Counted from the stretch's first letter, positions 18,906-27,449 are shown. The stretch: DNA of 64,000 nucleotides from Pseudomonas sp. efr-133-TYG-5 (GCF_030209175.1 NZ_JARVSM010000006.1:496001-560000), one strand, 5' to 3'. Notes: a model not told the origin generated them from the letters alone. Program-made: numbers and translations.

Positions 18906-19328
18906 TTAACTCACAGCGCTGTTGCGTTCGATGACACGGTCACCACCACCTTCGGCAACGGCTTGGCCTTGTGGGGTCTTGTCGTAGCCGTCTTCGACCA
19001 GACCTTTTTCTTCCAGGCGATTGCGACCGTTTTCAGCGACAGCCTGGCCTTGTGGGGTTTTGTCGTAGCCGTCTTCGACCAGACCTTTTTCTTCCAGGCG
19101 ATTGCGACCGTTTTCAGCGACAGTCTGACCTTGTGGAGTCTTGTCGTAACCGTCTTCAGCCAGGGTCTGGCCTTGTGGGGTGCGGTCGGAACCGTCGGCA
19201 GCGACAGTCTGGCTGAACACCGAGTGGCTGGTTTTGACTTGTGGAGTCGCCTGATCGGCAGCGGGCAGGGCGAAAGCGGTGCTGGCTAGCATCGACAGGG
19301 TAAGACTGAGCAGCAGTTGGCGTTTCAT
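18906..19328 (-). CDS. Small secreted protein with 14/27-residue tandem repeats
   Basis: A 140-residue protein of unknown function. MKRQLLLSLTLSMLASTAFA is a clear signal peptide; the mature part is almost entirely repeats. Two units are visible: a 14-residue unit ending in GYDKTPQGQ, and a longer 27-residue unit that adds AENGRNRLEEKGLVED. The 27-residue unit is an 81-bp direct repeat at 18965, 19046 and 19127, almost identical at DNA level, suggesting recent or ongoing expansion. It is acidic and hydrophilic with no cysteine, so probably an extended periplasmic or secreted protein. The start follows AAGGAGCAACCCATC. No family was recognised. Confidence 0.8.
   Translation of the reverse strand: MKRQLLLSLTLSMLASTAFALPAADQATPQVKTSHSVFSQTVAADGSDRTPQGQTLAEDGYDKTPQGQTVAENGRNRLEEKGLVEDGYDKTPQGQAVAENGRNRLEEKGLVEDGYDKTPQGQAVAEGGGDRVIERNSAVS
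18965..19168. repeat. 81-bp tandem repeat within the secreted-protein gene
   Basis: The period is 81 bp from 18965 to 19046 to 19127, then a 42-bp step to 19169. Copies differ by only a few bases. The period is a multiple of three, so changes in copy number keep the frame. Confidence 0.85.
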
Positions 19329-19713
19329 GATGGGTTGCTCCTTGGGAGGGCGATAAATTGGGTACGAAGCCAATGCTACTCTCGATAAGTCGATATAAAA
19401 GTTCATAAACGCAATGGTAATAATCAACAGAATTGATTGTTCCATGGGAGGGCTCTAGAACGGGCCTTTCAGGCCAGCGGTTTTGCACCGCAGTGGGTAT
19501 TTTCGACCCACTCGCGCCTCGCAAAAGTGCGGGACCGGTAACGACATGTCGACCGATCGGTCAGAATCGCGGCGGTTTTTTCCGCCTCGGGCGGTCTTCC
19601 GATTAAACCTGCGGGCTGTTTATCAGTCGTAGACTTCATGAAGGGCCGCTTGGGCCCGCCGTTTCAACTGCGTCGCGCTGTCGGCACGCAGTCGTCTTCA
19701 GGAGCTTTGTGCA
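19329..19713. other. Intergenic region with several small dyads, no gene
   Basis: The 385 bp between the divergent repeat-protein and AsmA-like genes hold no open frame I can support. Visible dyads are GTGGGT/ACCCAC (19493-19511 area) and a 12-bp palindrome GACCGATCGGTC at 19551-19562, which has the look of a TetR-type operator half-pair. The minus-strand promoter probably lies in the AT-rich 19370-19440 segment. Confidence 0.5.
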
Positions 19714-21789
19714 ATGACGCGCACTCGTAAAATTCTCGGCTGGACCTTCGCCACCCTGGTGCTGCTACTGGCAGTGCTGGTGCTGATCATCGTGTTCTTC
19801 GATTGGAACCGGATCAAACCGCCGCTCAATGCCAAAGTCTCGCAGGAGCTGCACCGCGCGTTCGCCATCAACGGCAACCTCGCAGTGATCTGGCAGCGCG
19901 AGCCGGAAGAGGGCGGCTGGCGCGCCTGGGTGCCGTGGCCGCACGTGGTGGCCGAGGATCTGACGCTGGGCAACCCCGACTGGTCGAAACAGCCGCAGAT
20001 GGTCAGTCTCAAGCGCGTCGAACTGCGTATTTCGCCGCTGGCCTTGCTGGCACAGCGGGTGGTCATCCCGCGCATCGACCTGACCGAACCGAATGCCGAA
20101 CTGCAACGGCTGGCCGACGGTCGTGCCAACTGGACGTTCCAGTTCGATCCCAAGGATCCGAATGCCGAGCCGTCGAACTGGGTGGTCGACATCGGCGCCA
20201 TCGGTTTCGACAAGGGCCATGTGACGCTCGATGACCAGACTCTCAAGACCAATCTGAACGTGCTGATCGACCCATTGGGCAAGCCGATTCCATTCAGCGA
20301 AATCGTTGGCGACAAAGCGGCGAAAACCGCTCAGGACAAGGGCGCCGCGCCGCAGGATTACGCGTTCGGGCTGAAAGTCACCGGGCAATATCACGGCCAG
20401 AAGCTTGCGGGCCAGGGCAAGATCGGCGGCTTGCTGGCATTGCAGGACGCACGCAAACCGTTCCCGTTGCAGGCCCAGGCGAAGATTGGCGATACCAGCG
20501 TTGAACTCGCCGGTACGCTGACCGATCCGCTCAACCTTGGCGCCCTCGACCTGCGCCTGAAACTGGCCGGTGGCAGCCTCGGCAATCTGTATCCGCTGAC
20601 AGGCGTGACCCTGCCGGATACGCCACCGTATGCCACCGACGGGCACCTGATCGCCAAACTGCACGAGCCGGGTGGCGCGCAGTTCCGCTATGAGCAGTTC
20701 AACGGCAAGATCGGCAACAGCGATATCCACGGCGACCTGGCCTTCGTCGCCAGTCAGCCGCGGCCCAAGCTCAGCGGAGCGCTGCTGTCCAACCAACTGC
20801 TGTTTGCCGACCTGGCGCCGCTGATCGGTGCCGACTCCAACGACAAGCAGAAGGCCCGTGGCGGCGAGAGCAAGCAGCCGGCGGACAAAGTGCTGCCCGT
20901 GGAAGAGTTCAAGACCGACCGCTGGCGCAGCATGGACGCCGATGTCGAGTTCACCGGCAAGCGCATCGTCCACAGCGAGGAGCTGCCGTTTACCGACCTT
21001 TACACCCACCTGAAACTCGACGACGGCGAGCTCAGCCTGGAGCCGCTGCGCTTCGGTGTGGCCGGCGGCAATCTCGATGCGCAGATCCGTCTCAACGGTC
21101 GCACCGAACCGCTGGAAGGCCGGGCCAAACTGACGGCGCGCGGTTTCAAGCTGAAACAACTGTTCCCGACCTTCGAGCCGATGAAGACCAGTTTCGGTGA
21201 GCTCAATGGCGACGCCGACATCAGCGGTCGCGGCAACTCGGTGGCGAAATTGCTCGGCGGTGCCAATGGCAATCTGAAAATGCTGATCAACGACGGCGCG
21301 ATCAGCCGCGAACTGATGGAACTGGCGGGGCTCAATGTCGGCAACTACGTAGTCGGCAAGATCTTTGGCGACAAGGAAGTGAAGATCAACTGCGCGGCCG
21401 CAGACTTCGACATCAAGACGGGCCTGGCGAGCACCCGGCTGTTTGTCTTCGATACCGAGAACGCGATCATCTACATCGATGGCACGGCGAACATGGCCAC
21501 CGAGCAACTGGACCTCACGGTGACCCCGGAATCCAAGGGCTGGCGCCTGATTTCCCTGCGCTCGCCGCTGTATGTGCGCGGCAAGTTCATCAAGCCCGAC
21601 GCCGGGGTGAAAGCAGTGCCGTTGATGTTGCGCGGGGCGGGGATGGTCGCGTTGGGCGTGATCGCGGCGCCGGCGGCGGGCTTGCTGGCGCTGGTGGCAC
21701 CGAGCGGCGGCGAGCCGAACCAGTGTGCGCCGTTGCTGCAACAGATGAAGGCGGGCAAGGCGCCGGTGACTGTCAAACCCACCAAGTAA
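19714..21789 (+). CDS. AsmA family protein (YhjG-like)
   Basis: A 691-residue envelope protein. A single N-terminal membrane helix (residues about 7-30, LGWTFATLVLLLAVLVLIIV) anchors a long, beta-rich periplasmic domain of the AsmA/TamB-like lipid-transfer superfamily. The C-terminal half holds the AsmA_2-type region (LNGDADISGRGNSVAKLLGG) and ends with a short hydrophobic Ala/Gly-rich stretch. AsmA-like proteins are linked to phospholipid transport between membranes and to outer-membrane integrity. The start follows CAGGAG. It is monocistronic, divergent from the repeat-protein gene. Confidence 0.85.
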   Translation: MTRTRKILGWTFATLVLLLAVLVLIIVFFDWNRIKPPLNAKVSQELHRAFAINGNLAVIWQREPEEGGWRAWVPWPHVVAEDLTLGNPDWSKQPQMVSLKRVELRISPLALLAQRVVIPRIDLTEPNAELQRLADGRANWTFQFDPKDPNAEPSNWVVDIGAIGFDKGHVTLDDQTLKTNLNVLIDPLGKPIPFSEIVGDKAAKTAQDKGAAPQDYAFGLKVTGQYHGQKLAGQGKIGGLLALQDARKPFPLQAQAKIGDTSVELAGTLTDPLNLGALDLRLKLAGGSLGNLYPLTGVTLPDTPPYATDGHLIAKLHEPGGAQFRYEQFNGKIGNSDIHGDLAFVASQPRPKLSGALLSNQLLFADLAPLIGADSNDKQKARGGESKQPADKVLPVEEFKTDRWRSMDADVEFTGKRIVHSEELPFTDLYTHLKLDDGELSLEPLRFGVAGGNLDAQIRLNGRTEPLEGRAKLTARGFKLKQLFPTFEPMKTSFGELNGDADISGRGNSVAKLLGGANGNLKMLINDGAISRELMELAGLNVGNYVVGKIFGDKEVKINCAAADFDIKTGLASTRLFVFDTENAIIYIDGTANMATEQLDLTVTPESKGWRLISLRSPLYVRGKFIKPDAGVKAVPLMLRGAGMVALGVIAAPAAGLLALVAPSGGEPNQCAPLLQQMKAGKAPVTVKPTK

Positions 21790-21798
21790 TCGCGGCAA

Positions 21799-21923
21799 CG
21801 CAGAGCGTCCATCGCGGCATTCCCACGCGGAGTATGGGAATGCCGCGATGGACGCTCTGCGTCGGCGCTTGGGACGCGGAGCGTCCCGGGATGCGTTCCC
21901 ACGCAGAGCGCGGGAACGATCGG
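21799..21923. repeat. Compound hairpin element (27-bp perfect inverted repeat plus two hairpins)
   Basis: Arms 21799-21825 and 21835-21861 are a perfect 27-bp inverted repeat around a 9-bp spacer. Two smaller dyads follow: GGGACGC/GCGTCCC and CGTTCCC/GGGAACG. The motif family GGAGCGTCCC recurs in all three. It lies between the convergent AsmA-like and ferritin-like genes, so it may act as a two-way terminator. It looks like a dispersed repeat distinct from the REPs. Confidence 0.85.
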
Positions 21924-21932
21924 TCAGCGGGG

Positions 21933-22463
21933 TCAGAGGTCTTTGAGGATGTCCGCCATGTCGTCGGCGTGTTCTTCTTCCTGGGCGAGGATGTCTTCGA
22001 AGATGCGCCGGGTGGTCGGGTCTTTTTCGCCGATGTACTGGATGATCTCGCGGTAGCTGTCGATGGCGATCCGCTCGGCGACCAGGTCTTCGTAGACCAT
22101 TTCCTTCAAGGTGTTGCCGGCCACGTACTGGGCGTGGGACATCTTCGACAGCAGGTCGGGGTTGAACTCCGGTTCGCCGCCCAGTTGCACGATGCGTTCG
22201 GCGAGGCGGTCGGCGTGTTCGGCTTCCTGGGTCGCGTGCTCGAGAAACTCGTCGGCGGCGACGTTGGCTTTCAGGCCGTTGGCCATGAAGTAGTGGCGCT
22301 TGTAGCGCAGGACGCAGACCAGCTCGGTGGCCAGCGATTCGTTGAGCAAGCGCAGCACTTCTTCACGGTTGGCGCTGTAGCTTTCGGTTACTGCGCCATT
22401 TTCCACGTGTTGCCGTGCGCGCTCGCGCAGGGTTTGTACATCAGACAAATGCAGGTCACTCAT
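21933..22463 (-). CDS. Bacterioferritin-like/ferritin-like diiron protein
   Basis: A 176-residue four-helix-bundle protein. Helix motifs LNESLATELVCVLRYKRHY and EFLEHATQEAEHADRLAERI and the C-terminal EDILAQEEEHADDMADIL carry the two ExxH diiron signatures of the ferritin superfamily. It resembles the third bacterioferritin-type protein of P. aeruginosa (not BfrA or BfrB). A role in iron storage or protection from peroxide is likely. ATG 22463 follows GGAGACTGAA. A much longer upstream frame is a shadow of the adjacent LysR gene. Confidence 0.87.
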   Translation of the reverse strand: MSDLHLSDVQTLRERARQHVENGAVTESYSANREEVLRLLNESLATELVCVLRYKRHYFMANGLKANVAADEFLEHATQEAEHADRLAERIVQLGGEPEFNPDLLSKMSHAQYVAGNTLKEMVYEDLVAERIAIDSYREIIQYIGEKDPTTRRIFEDILAQEEEHADDMADILKDL

Positions 22464-22570
22464 TTCAGTCTCCTGGAGGCTAATCCGATTGGCGCCACGT
22501 TCTGTGGACGTGATCGCTACCCAGGTTGTGAGTGACGGGCGAGGCAAAAAGTTTGATGTTTTTTGCTGCT

Positions 22571-23491
22571 TCAAATCCGCGCAGGCGACGAGCGCGGCAC
22601 CAGGCCCGATGCCCGGGCTTCTTCCTCCAGCCAGGCAAAGAACGCGCGCACCGGCGGATGCCGCTCGCGCCCCGGTACGCACAGCGCGCTGTAGCCCGCA
22701 CCGTCGACCTGCACCTCGCCCTTGTACGGCACCAGCAAGCCGCTGGCGACGCTCTCCGACACCAGAATATTGCTCGCCAGCACCAGGCCCTGGCCGGCAA
22801 TCGCCGCCTGCAGCGCGTAGTGTTCCTCGTCGTATTCGCGCATGGCCGGTTGCTGCTGCAGCCAGTGCTCGGCCGACTGCGCGCACCACGCCTCCCAGCC
22901 GTGGGCGTAGAGCCTGGAGTTGTGCCAGCGCACGCTGATCAGCGTCGGTGTACGCCGGGCGGCCAGCGCCACTTGTTCCGGCGAGCCGTACACGCCGAAC
23001 GACTCATCGAACAGGCACACGCCATAGAGGTTGGGGTAATCGTCGAGGCTGTAGCGCAACACCAGGTCGACGCTGGCGTCCTGGTGCAGGTCGATCACTT
23101 CGCAGTGGGTGTCCAGGCGCACATTGATGTTCGGGTGCCGGGCGTAAAACCGCCCGAGGCGCGGCACCAGCCACAGCGCGGCGAAGGCGGCGGTGGTCGA
23201 CAGGGTCAGGCTGGCGCTGCTGCGCTGCGGGCGCAGGGTGTCGACGCTCTGCGCCACTTCCAGCAGTGCCCCGTGCAGGCTGCGGAACAGGCGCTCGCCA
23301 CCCTCGGTCAGGCGCACCTGGCGCGGCAGGCGTTCGAACAAGGCGATGCCGAGCCAGTCCTCCAGGGCGCGGATCTGATGGGAAATCGCCGTCGGCGTCA
23401 CCGCCAGTTCGGCGGCGGCAGCCTTGAAACTGAGCAGGCGCGAGGCGGATTCGAAGGCGCGCAGGGCGGTCAGCGGCAATGAGGCGAACAT
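22571..23491 (-). CDS. LysR-type transcriptional regulator divergent from azoR
   Basis: A 306-residue LysR regulator: HTH at residues about 5-60 (SFKAAAAELAVTPTAISHQI within it), then a GcvA-like effector domain ending GRERHPPVRAFFAWLEEEA. It is divergent from the azoreductase/SMR pair, its likely target. I chose ATG 23491 (MFASLPLTALRAFE), preceded by GGAG; another in-frame ATG lies four codons upstream. The inducer is unknown, perhaps a quinone or aromatic compound. Confidence 0.88.
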   Translation of the reverse strand: MFASLPLTALRAFESASRLLSFKAAAAELAVTPTAISHQIRALEDWLGIALFERLPRQVRLTEGGERLFRSLHGALLEVAQSVDTLRPQRSSASLTLSTTAAFAALWLVPRLGRFYARHPNINVRLDTHCEVIDLHQDASVDLVLRYSLDDYPNLYGVCLFDESFGVYGSPEQVALAARRTPTLISVRWHNSRLYAHGWEAWCAQSAEHWLQQQPAMREYDEEHYALQAAIAGQGLVLASNILVSESVASGLLVPYKGEVQVDGAGYSALCVPGRERHPPVRAFFAWLEEEARASGLVPRSSPARI

Positions 23492-23503
23492 GGCCAACTC
23501 CAT

Positions 23504-23522
23504 GGATGAAGTGAATTCATCC
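23504..23522. promoter_or_regulatory. Inverted repeat in the LysR-azoR promoter region
   Basis: GGATGAA-GTGAA-TTCATCC is a 7-bp perfect dyad with a 5-bp spacer, just upstream of the LysR start codon and 90 bp upstream of azoR. The size and place suit a LysR-type operator for autoregulation and divergent control. Confidence 0.5.
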
Positions 23523-23560
23523 AGACTGATTTTTGCTCATTTGAAGGGATGCGGTGACGA

Positions 23561-23585
23561 GCTTCAAGCTGCAAGCCACAAGCCG
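23561..23585 (+). repeat. Short heptad-repeat remnant
   Basis: CTTCAAG, CTGCAAG, CCACAAG and a decayed fourth heptad stand in tandem between LysR and azoR. It is a single-armed relative of the heptad elements at 29042, 42320 and 45861. Confidence 0.6.
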
Positions 23586-23612
23586 TTTGATTCTAGTCCG
23601 GAGGAAACACAG

Positions 23613-24251
23613 ATGAGAAAAATACTTGTGGTGCATGCCAGCCCGCGCGGCGAGCGTTCGCATTCGCGGCGTCTGGCGGAACATTTTCTCAATGCCTGGC
23701 AACAGCGCCACGCGCAGGCGCAGATCACCCGTCGCGAGGTTGGCCGGACGCTGATTGCGCCGGTCAACGAGGCGTTTGTCGCCGCGGCCTTTTATCCACA
23801 GCCTGAGGCGCGGCCGTTGGCGATGCAGGCCGATCTGGCGCTCAGCGATCAACTGGTCGGCGAGTTGTTCGCGCATGACCTGCTGCTGATTTCCACGCCG
23901 ATGTACAACTTCAATGTGCCCAGCGGCCTCAAGGCCTGGGTCGACCAGATCGTCCGACTGGGCCTGACCTTCGACCACACCCTGGATAACGGCGTGGCCC
24001 GCTACACGCCGCTGCTGCAAGGCAAGAAGGCATTGATTGTCACCAGTCGCGGCGGTTTCGGCTTCGGCCCCGGCGGGGAGCTGGCAGCGCTCAATCACGC
24101 CGATCCCTGGTTGCGCACAGCGCTGGGCTTCATTGGCATCGATGACGTCAGCGTCGTCGCGGCCGAGGGTGAGGAGTCCGCCGAGCGCACCTTCGCGGTG
24201 TCGGTGGCCGAGGCCGAGCAGCGTCTGCTCGACCTCGCCCGGGAGTTCTAG
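23613..24251 (+). CDS. azoR: FMN-dependent NADH-azoreductase / quinone reductase
   Basis: A 212-residue flavodoxin-fold enzyme that reduces azo dyes and quinones by two electrons with NADH. The FMN phosphate site is HASPRGERSHSRRLAEHF, and PMYNFNVPSGLKAWVDQIVR and SRGGFGFGPGG complete the isoalloxazine pocket. The start is set by the strong site GGAGG before the ATG at 23613. It is directly followed by the SMR gene with no gap. Likely role: quinone or electrophile detoxification, controlled by the divergent LysR. Confidence 0.92.
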   Translation: MRKILVVHASPRGERSHSRRLAEHFLNAWQQRHAQAQITRREVGRTLIAPVNEAFVAAAFYPQPEARPLAMQADLALSDQLVGELFAHDLLLISTPMYNFNVPSGLKAWVDQIVRLGLTFDHTLDNGVARYTPLLQGKKALIVTSRGGFGFGPGGELAALNHADPWLRTALGFIGIDDVSVVAAEGEESAERTFAVSVAEAEQRLLDLAREF

Positions 24252-24557
24252 GTGGCCTGGCTGTTCCTGCTGATCGCCGCCGGGTTCGAAGTCACCTTCG
24301 CCATGGCCATGAAGTACGCCGACGGCTTCACCCGGCCGTGGCCGTCGCTGCTCACCGTGGTGGCGGCGGTCGGCGGGATCTACTTCCTGACCCTGGCCAT
24401 GCGCGAGCTGCCGGTGAGCATCGCCTATCCGGTCTGGACCGCCATCGGTTCGCTGGGCACGGTATTTCTCGGTTTCGCCCTGCTCGGCGAGAGCCTGACG
24501 TTGGTCAAACTGCTCTCGGTGGGGCTGATTGTGGCGGGCGTAGTGGGGCTGAAGTGA
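24252..24557 (+). CDS. Small multidrug resistance (SMR) family transporter
   Basis: A 101-residue inner-membrane protein with four hydrophobic helices, working as an antiparallel dimer. The essential membrane Glu is at residue 13 (AAGFEVTFAMAMKYADGF), and the fourth-helix pattern LLGESLTLVKLLSVGLIVAGVVGLK is typical. It is nearer to SugE/Gdx (guanidinium exporters) than to EmrE in overall sequence, but it lacks the Trp usual three residues after the Glu in Gdx, so the substrate is open. The GTG start directly abuts the azoR stop, implying coupled translation. Confidence 0.88.
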   Translation: MAWLFLLIAAGFEVTFAMAMKYADGFTRPWPSLLTVVAAVGGIYFLTLAMRELPVSIAYPVWTAIGSLGTVFLGFALLGESLTLVKLLSVGLIVAGVVGLK

Positions 24558-24660
24558 GGATGACCTAGACTGCTCGTCGAGTTGTCATCATCCGGGCGGA
24601 TGCTTGGCGGGCGTCTTGCACGCCTTGCGTCCACTCATTGACCACAAGGATGTCTGCCCC

Positions 24661-25551
24661 ATGTCGCAAGGTTCGGCTACGCGTTATCCGTTGGTGCTGG
24701 TGCCGGGAATGCTCGGGTTTATCCGGCTGTTGCTGTATCCGTACTGGTACGGGATCAGTCGGGCGCTGCGCCGGGGCGGGGCCACGGTGATTGCGGTACA
24801 GGTGTCGCCGCTCAATTCCAGCGAGGTGCGTGGCGAGCAATTGCTGCTGCGGATCGAGGAAATCCTGCGTGAAACCGGCGCGGCCAGGGTCAACCTGTTC
24901 GGCCACAGCCAGGGTTCGCTGACGGCGCGTTATGCGGCGGCGAAGCGGCCGGATCTGGTCGCCTCGGTGACATCGGTGGCCGGGCCCAATCACGGTTCGG
25001 AACTGGCCGATTATCTGGCGCAACACTATCCGGCGCACAGCGCCAAGGGGCGTCTTCTCGAGGCATTGCTGCGCTTCGTCGGCTGGCTGATGGCGCTGCT
25101 GGAAACCGGTTATCACGGGCCGAAGCTGCCGGTGGATATCCGCGCCTCGCATCAATCCCTGACCACTGCGGGCGTGGCGCTGTTCAACCAGCGTTATCCC
25201 CAGGGCTTGCCCGAGACCTGGGGCGGGCACGGCCCGGAAGAGGTCAACGGCGTGCGTTATTACTCGTGGTCGGGGACGTTGCAGACGGGCAAGACCGATC
25301 GCGGCGGCAATCTGTTCGACGGCACCGACCGCAGCTGCCGTTTGTTTGCGAAAACCTTCGTGCGTGAGGCGGGGCAGTGCGACGGCATGGTCGGGCGCTG
25401 TAGCTCGCATCTGGGCACGGTGATTGGCGATGACTATCCGCTGGATCACTTCGATATCGTCAACCAGTCGCTGGGGCTGGTGGGCAAGGGCGCCGATCCG
25501 CTGCGGCTGTTCGTCGAACACGCGGCGCGCCTCAAGGCAGCCGGGCTGTAG
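24661..25551 (+). CDS. Triacylglycerol lipase (alpha/beta hydrolase), no signal peptide
   Basis: A 296-residue lipase resembling bacterial family I lipases. It has YPLVLVPGMLGF (oxyanion loop), the nucleophile elbow GHSQG with Ser83, a catalytic Asp candidate in CDGMVGRCSSHLG, and the C-terminal His in LDHFDIVNQ, next to the Asp of the calcium site. Unlike secreted LipA it starts directly with MSQGSATRYPL and has no signal peptide, and no lipase foldase (lif) gene is adjacent. It may be intracellular or exported by another route. The start follows AAGGATG. Confidence 0.86.
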   Translation: MSQGSATRYPLVLVPGMLGFIRLLLYPYWYGISRALRRGGATVIAVQVSPLNSSEVRGEQLLLRIEEILRETGAARVNLFGHSQGSLTARYAAAKRPDLVASVTSVAGPNHGSELADYLAQHYPAHSAKGRLLEALLRFVGWLMALLETGYHGPKLPVDIRASHQSLTTAGVALFNQRYPQGLPETWGGHGPEEVNGVRYYSWSGTLQTGKTDRGGNLFDGTDRSCRLFAKTFVREAGQCDGMVGRCSSHLGTVIGDDYPLDHFDIVNQSLGLVGKGADPLRLFVEHAARLKAAGL

Positions 25552-25573
25552 CGGCGCGACGCGTTATCGTTGT

Positions 25574-25662
25574 CCGCTGGCAAGCCAGCTCCTACAGTGT
25601 TTCGTGGCGTATACAGAAGTTGTGTTCGACACGACCCTGTGGAGCTGGCTTGCCCGCGATGG
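25574..25662. repeat. Inverted pair of REP elements
   Basis: CCGCTGGCAAGCCAGCTCC and TGTGGAGCTGGCTTGCCCGC lie between the convergent lipase and EamA genes. The arms are slightly degenerate. Confidence 0.83.
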
Positions 25663-25669
25663 CGCCGGG

Positions 25670-26557
25670 TCAGGCAACGCTGATTTTGCGGCCCAGCACG
25701 GTGGTCCAGCGCTCGGACAGAATCACCCCGCCCAGCGTCAACACCCCGCCCACCAGGTGATACAGCGCCAACGTTTCCTTCAACACCAGCGCCGCAATCA
25801 GCGCGGTAATCAGCGGCAGCAAGTTGAAGAACAGCGTCGTGCGGCTCGGCCCCAGGCGTTGCACCGCCTGCATCCACGCCAGCGGCGCAAGCATCGAGGC
25901 CAGCAGGCAGGCGTACAGCACCAGTGGCATGTTGTGCACGGTCAGCCCGGTTTTCGGCGAGGCGGCATACAGCGGAAACAGCACCACCACCGCCACCAGC
26001 ACCTGCAAGTACAGCAACACCAGCGGCGGCAGGCGCAACTGCCATTTCTTCAGCAAGGTGCTGTAGATCGCATAGGCCAGGGTGGCGATCAGCATCATCG
26101 CGTCGCCCAGGTTGACCCCGTGTTGCAGCAACGCGCTGAGGCTGCCGGACGATACCACCACCAACACCCCGGCAAATGACAGCAGCGCACCGACCAGTGC
26201 TCCGGCGGTGAGGCGCTGGCCGAGGCTGGCGATTGCCATGGCCAGCGACATCAGTGGCATCAGCGAGAGAATGATGCCCATATTGGTGGCGCTGGTCAGG
26301 GTCGCAGCGAAGTAGGCCAGGCTCTGATACACCGCCATGCCGAGCACGCCGAGCACGAAGATCCTGCCCAGGTTCGGGCGAATCTGCGGCCAGTGCGCAA
26401 TCACCCGCTTGAGCATGAACGGGGTAAACAGCAGGCCGGCCAGCAGCCAGCGGTAAAAGCCGATCTCGGCGGGGAAGATCGCACCGACCGCGAGTTTGTT
26501 GATCACGGTGTTGCCGGCCCAGATAAAAATCGCCAGCAGGGGAAACGCGTATTGCAT
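25670..26557 (-). CDS. EamA/DMT-family metabolite exporter
   Basis: A 295-residue membrane protein with ten hydrophobic helices in two EamA repeats, beginning MQYAFPLLAIFIWAGNTVIN. Members export amino acids, purines or other metabolites; the substrate cannot be told. It is divergent from an AraC-type regulator with 97 bp between starts, a common exporter-regulator layout. The start is set by homology; the sequence before the ATG is pyrimidine-rich and offers no normal ribosome site. Confidence 0.86.
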   Translation of the reverse strand: MQYAFPLLAIFIWAGNTVINKLAVGAIFPAEIGFYRWLLAGLLFTPFMLKRVIAHWPQIRPNLGRIFVLGVLGMAVYQSLAYFAATLTSATNMGIILSLMPLMSLAMAIASLGQRLTAGALVGALLSFAGVLVVVSSGSLSALLQHGVNLGDAMMLIATLAYAIYSTLLKKWQLRLPPLVLLYLQVLVAVVVLFPLYAASPKTGLTVHNMPLVLYACLLASMLAPLAWMQAVQRLGPSRTTLFFNLLPLITALIAALVLKETLALYHLVGGVLTLGGVILSERWTTVLGRKISVA

Positions 26558-26654
26558 GGGGGGAAAACCAGAACGTTGATGAAGGCTGATTATCGCTTGT
26601 CTGGATGCAGGCCTATACTGCGAACCAGACAACCTGCCCCTGATTCCGGACAGC

Positions 26655-27449
26655 ATGAACAGCAAACACATCGACCTGCTGGATTTCAGCGAACTGCCCT
26701 CGGCGGTGTATTTCCGCTACGCCGACTTCGCGACCCATGAGTACGCCGCACCGCACCGCCACCCGTGGGGCACCCTGGAATACGCCGCCCACGGCGTGTT
26801 GCACATGGACGTCGGCGGTAGCCGTTTCATGTCGCCGCCGCAATACGCGGTGTGGGTGCCGCCGCAGGTCGAGCACAGTTTCTACAGCCATCAACCGGTC
26901 AACTACCGGGCCGTATGCCTGGCGCCACCGGTCTGCGCCGAACTGCCGGCGCAGGCCTGCACACTGGCCATCAGTGACATCCTCAAGGCGATTCTCAAGG
27001 ACTTCGCCGCCCGCGACGTGAAGATCCCCGCGCTCGACGCCGACCAGCGCCTGGCCCAGGTGCTGGTCGACCAGTTGCAGCAGGCGCCCGTGCACGAGTG
27101 CTACCTGCCGTACGCCAGCAGCCCTGGCTTGCTGGCGATCCTCGAGACCTTGCAGCACGATCCCGGCAACAACCAGCCGTTGGCGCACTGGGCGGCGCAG
27201 GTGCATGTCAGCGAGCGCACCCTGGCGCGGCAGTTCGTCCGCGAGCTGGGCATGAGTTTCGGCGAGTGGCGCCAGCGCCTGCGCTACCTGGCGGCGATCG
27301 AGGCGCTGGAAAGTGCGCGCAGCGTGCAGGAGATTGCTTTCGATCTGGGTTACAGCAGTGGTTCGGCGTTCATCGCCATGTTCGCCCGGCAGGCCGGATG
27401 CACGCCGGAGCAGTACCGGCGCAGTCACCAGGAAGGCAGGAAGGTGTAA
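26655..27449 (+). CDS. AraC-family transcriptional regulator
   Basis: A 264-residue regulator. An N-terminal cupin domain (HRHPWGTLEYAAHGVLHM) likely binds a small ligand. The C-terminal double HTH is at residues about 165-255 (AAQVHVSERTLARQFVRELG, then the second helix pair IAFDLGYSSGSAFIAMF). It is divergent from the EamA exporter, which it probably controls. Followed 63 bp later by the psiF-like gene. Confidence 0.88.
   Translation: MNSKHIDLLDFSELPSAVYFRYADFATHEYAAPHRHPWGTLEYAAHGVLHMDVGGSRFMSPPQYAVWVPPQVEHSFYSHQPVNYRAVCLAPPVCAELPAQACTLAISDILKAILKDFAARDVKIPALDADQRLAQVLVDQLQQAPVHECYLPYASSPGLLAILETLQHDPGNNQPLAHWAAQVHVSERTLARQFVRELGMSFGEWRQRLRYLAAIEALESARSVQEIAFDLGYSSGSAFIAMFARQAGCTPEQYRRSHQEGRKV

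Noticed and set aside
18965..19168. Possible CRISPR-like direct repeats.
   Set aside because: The 81-bp units are contiguous, in frame and inside a signal-peptide-bearing gene.
22464..22889. A 142-codon N-terminal extension of the ferritin-like gene in the same frame.
   Set aside because: The extension is antisense-like sequence overlapping the LysR gene on the same strand; the internal ATG at 22463 has a good ribosome site and gives the family length.
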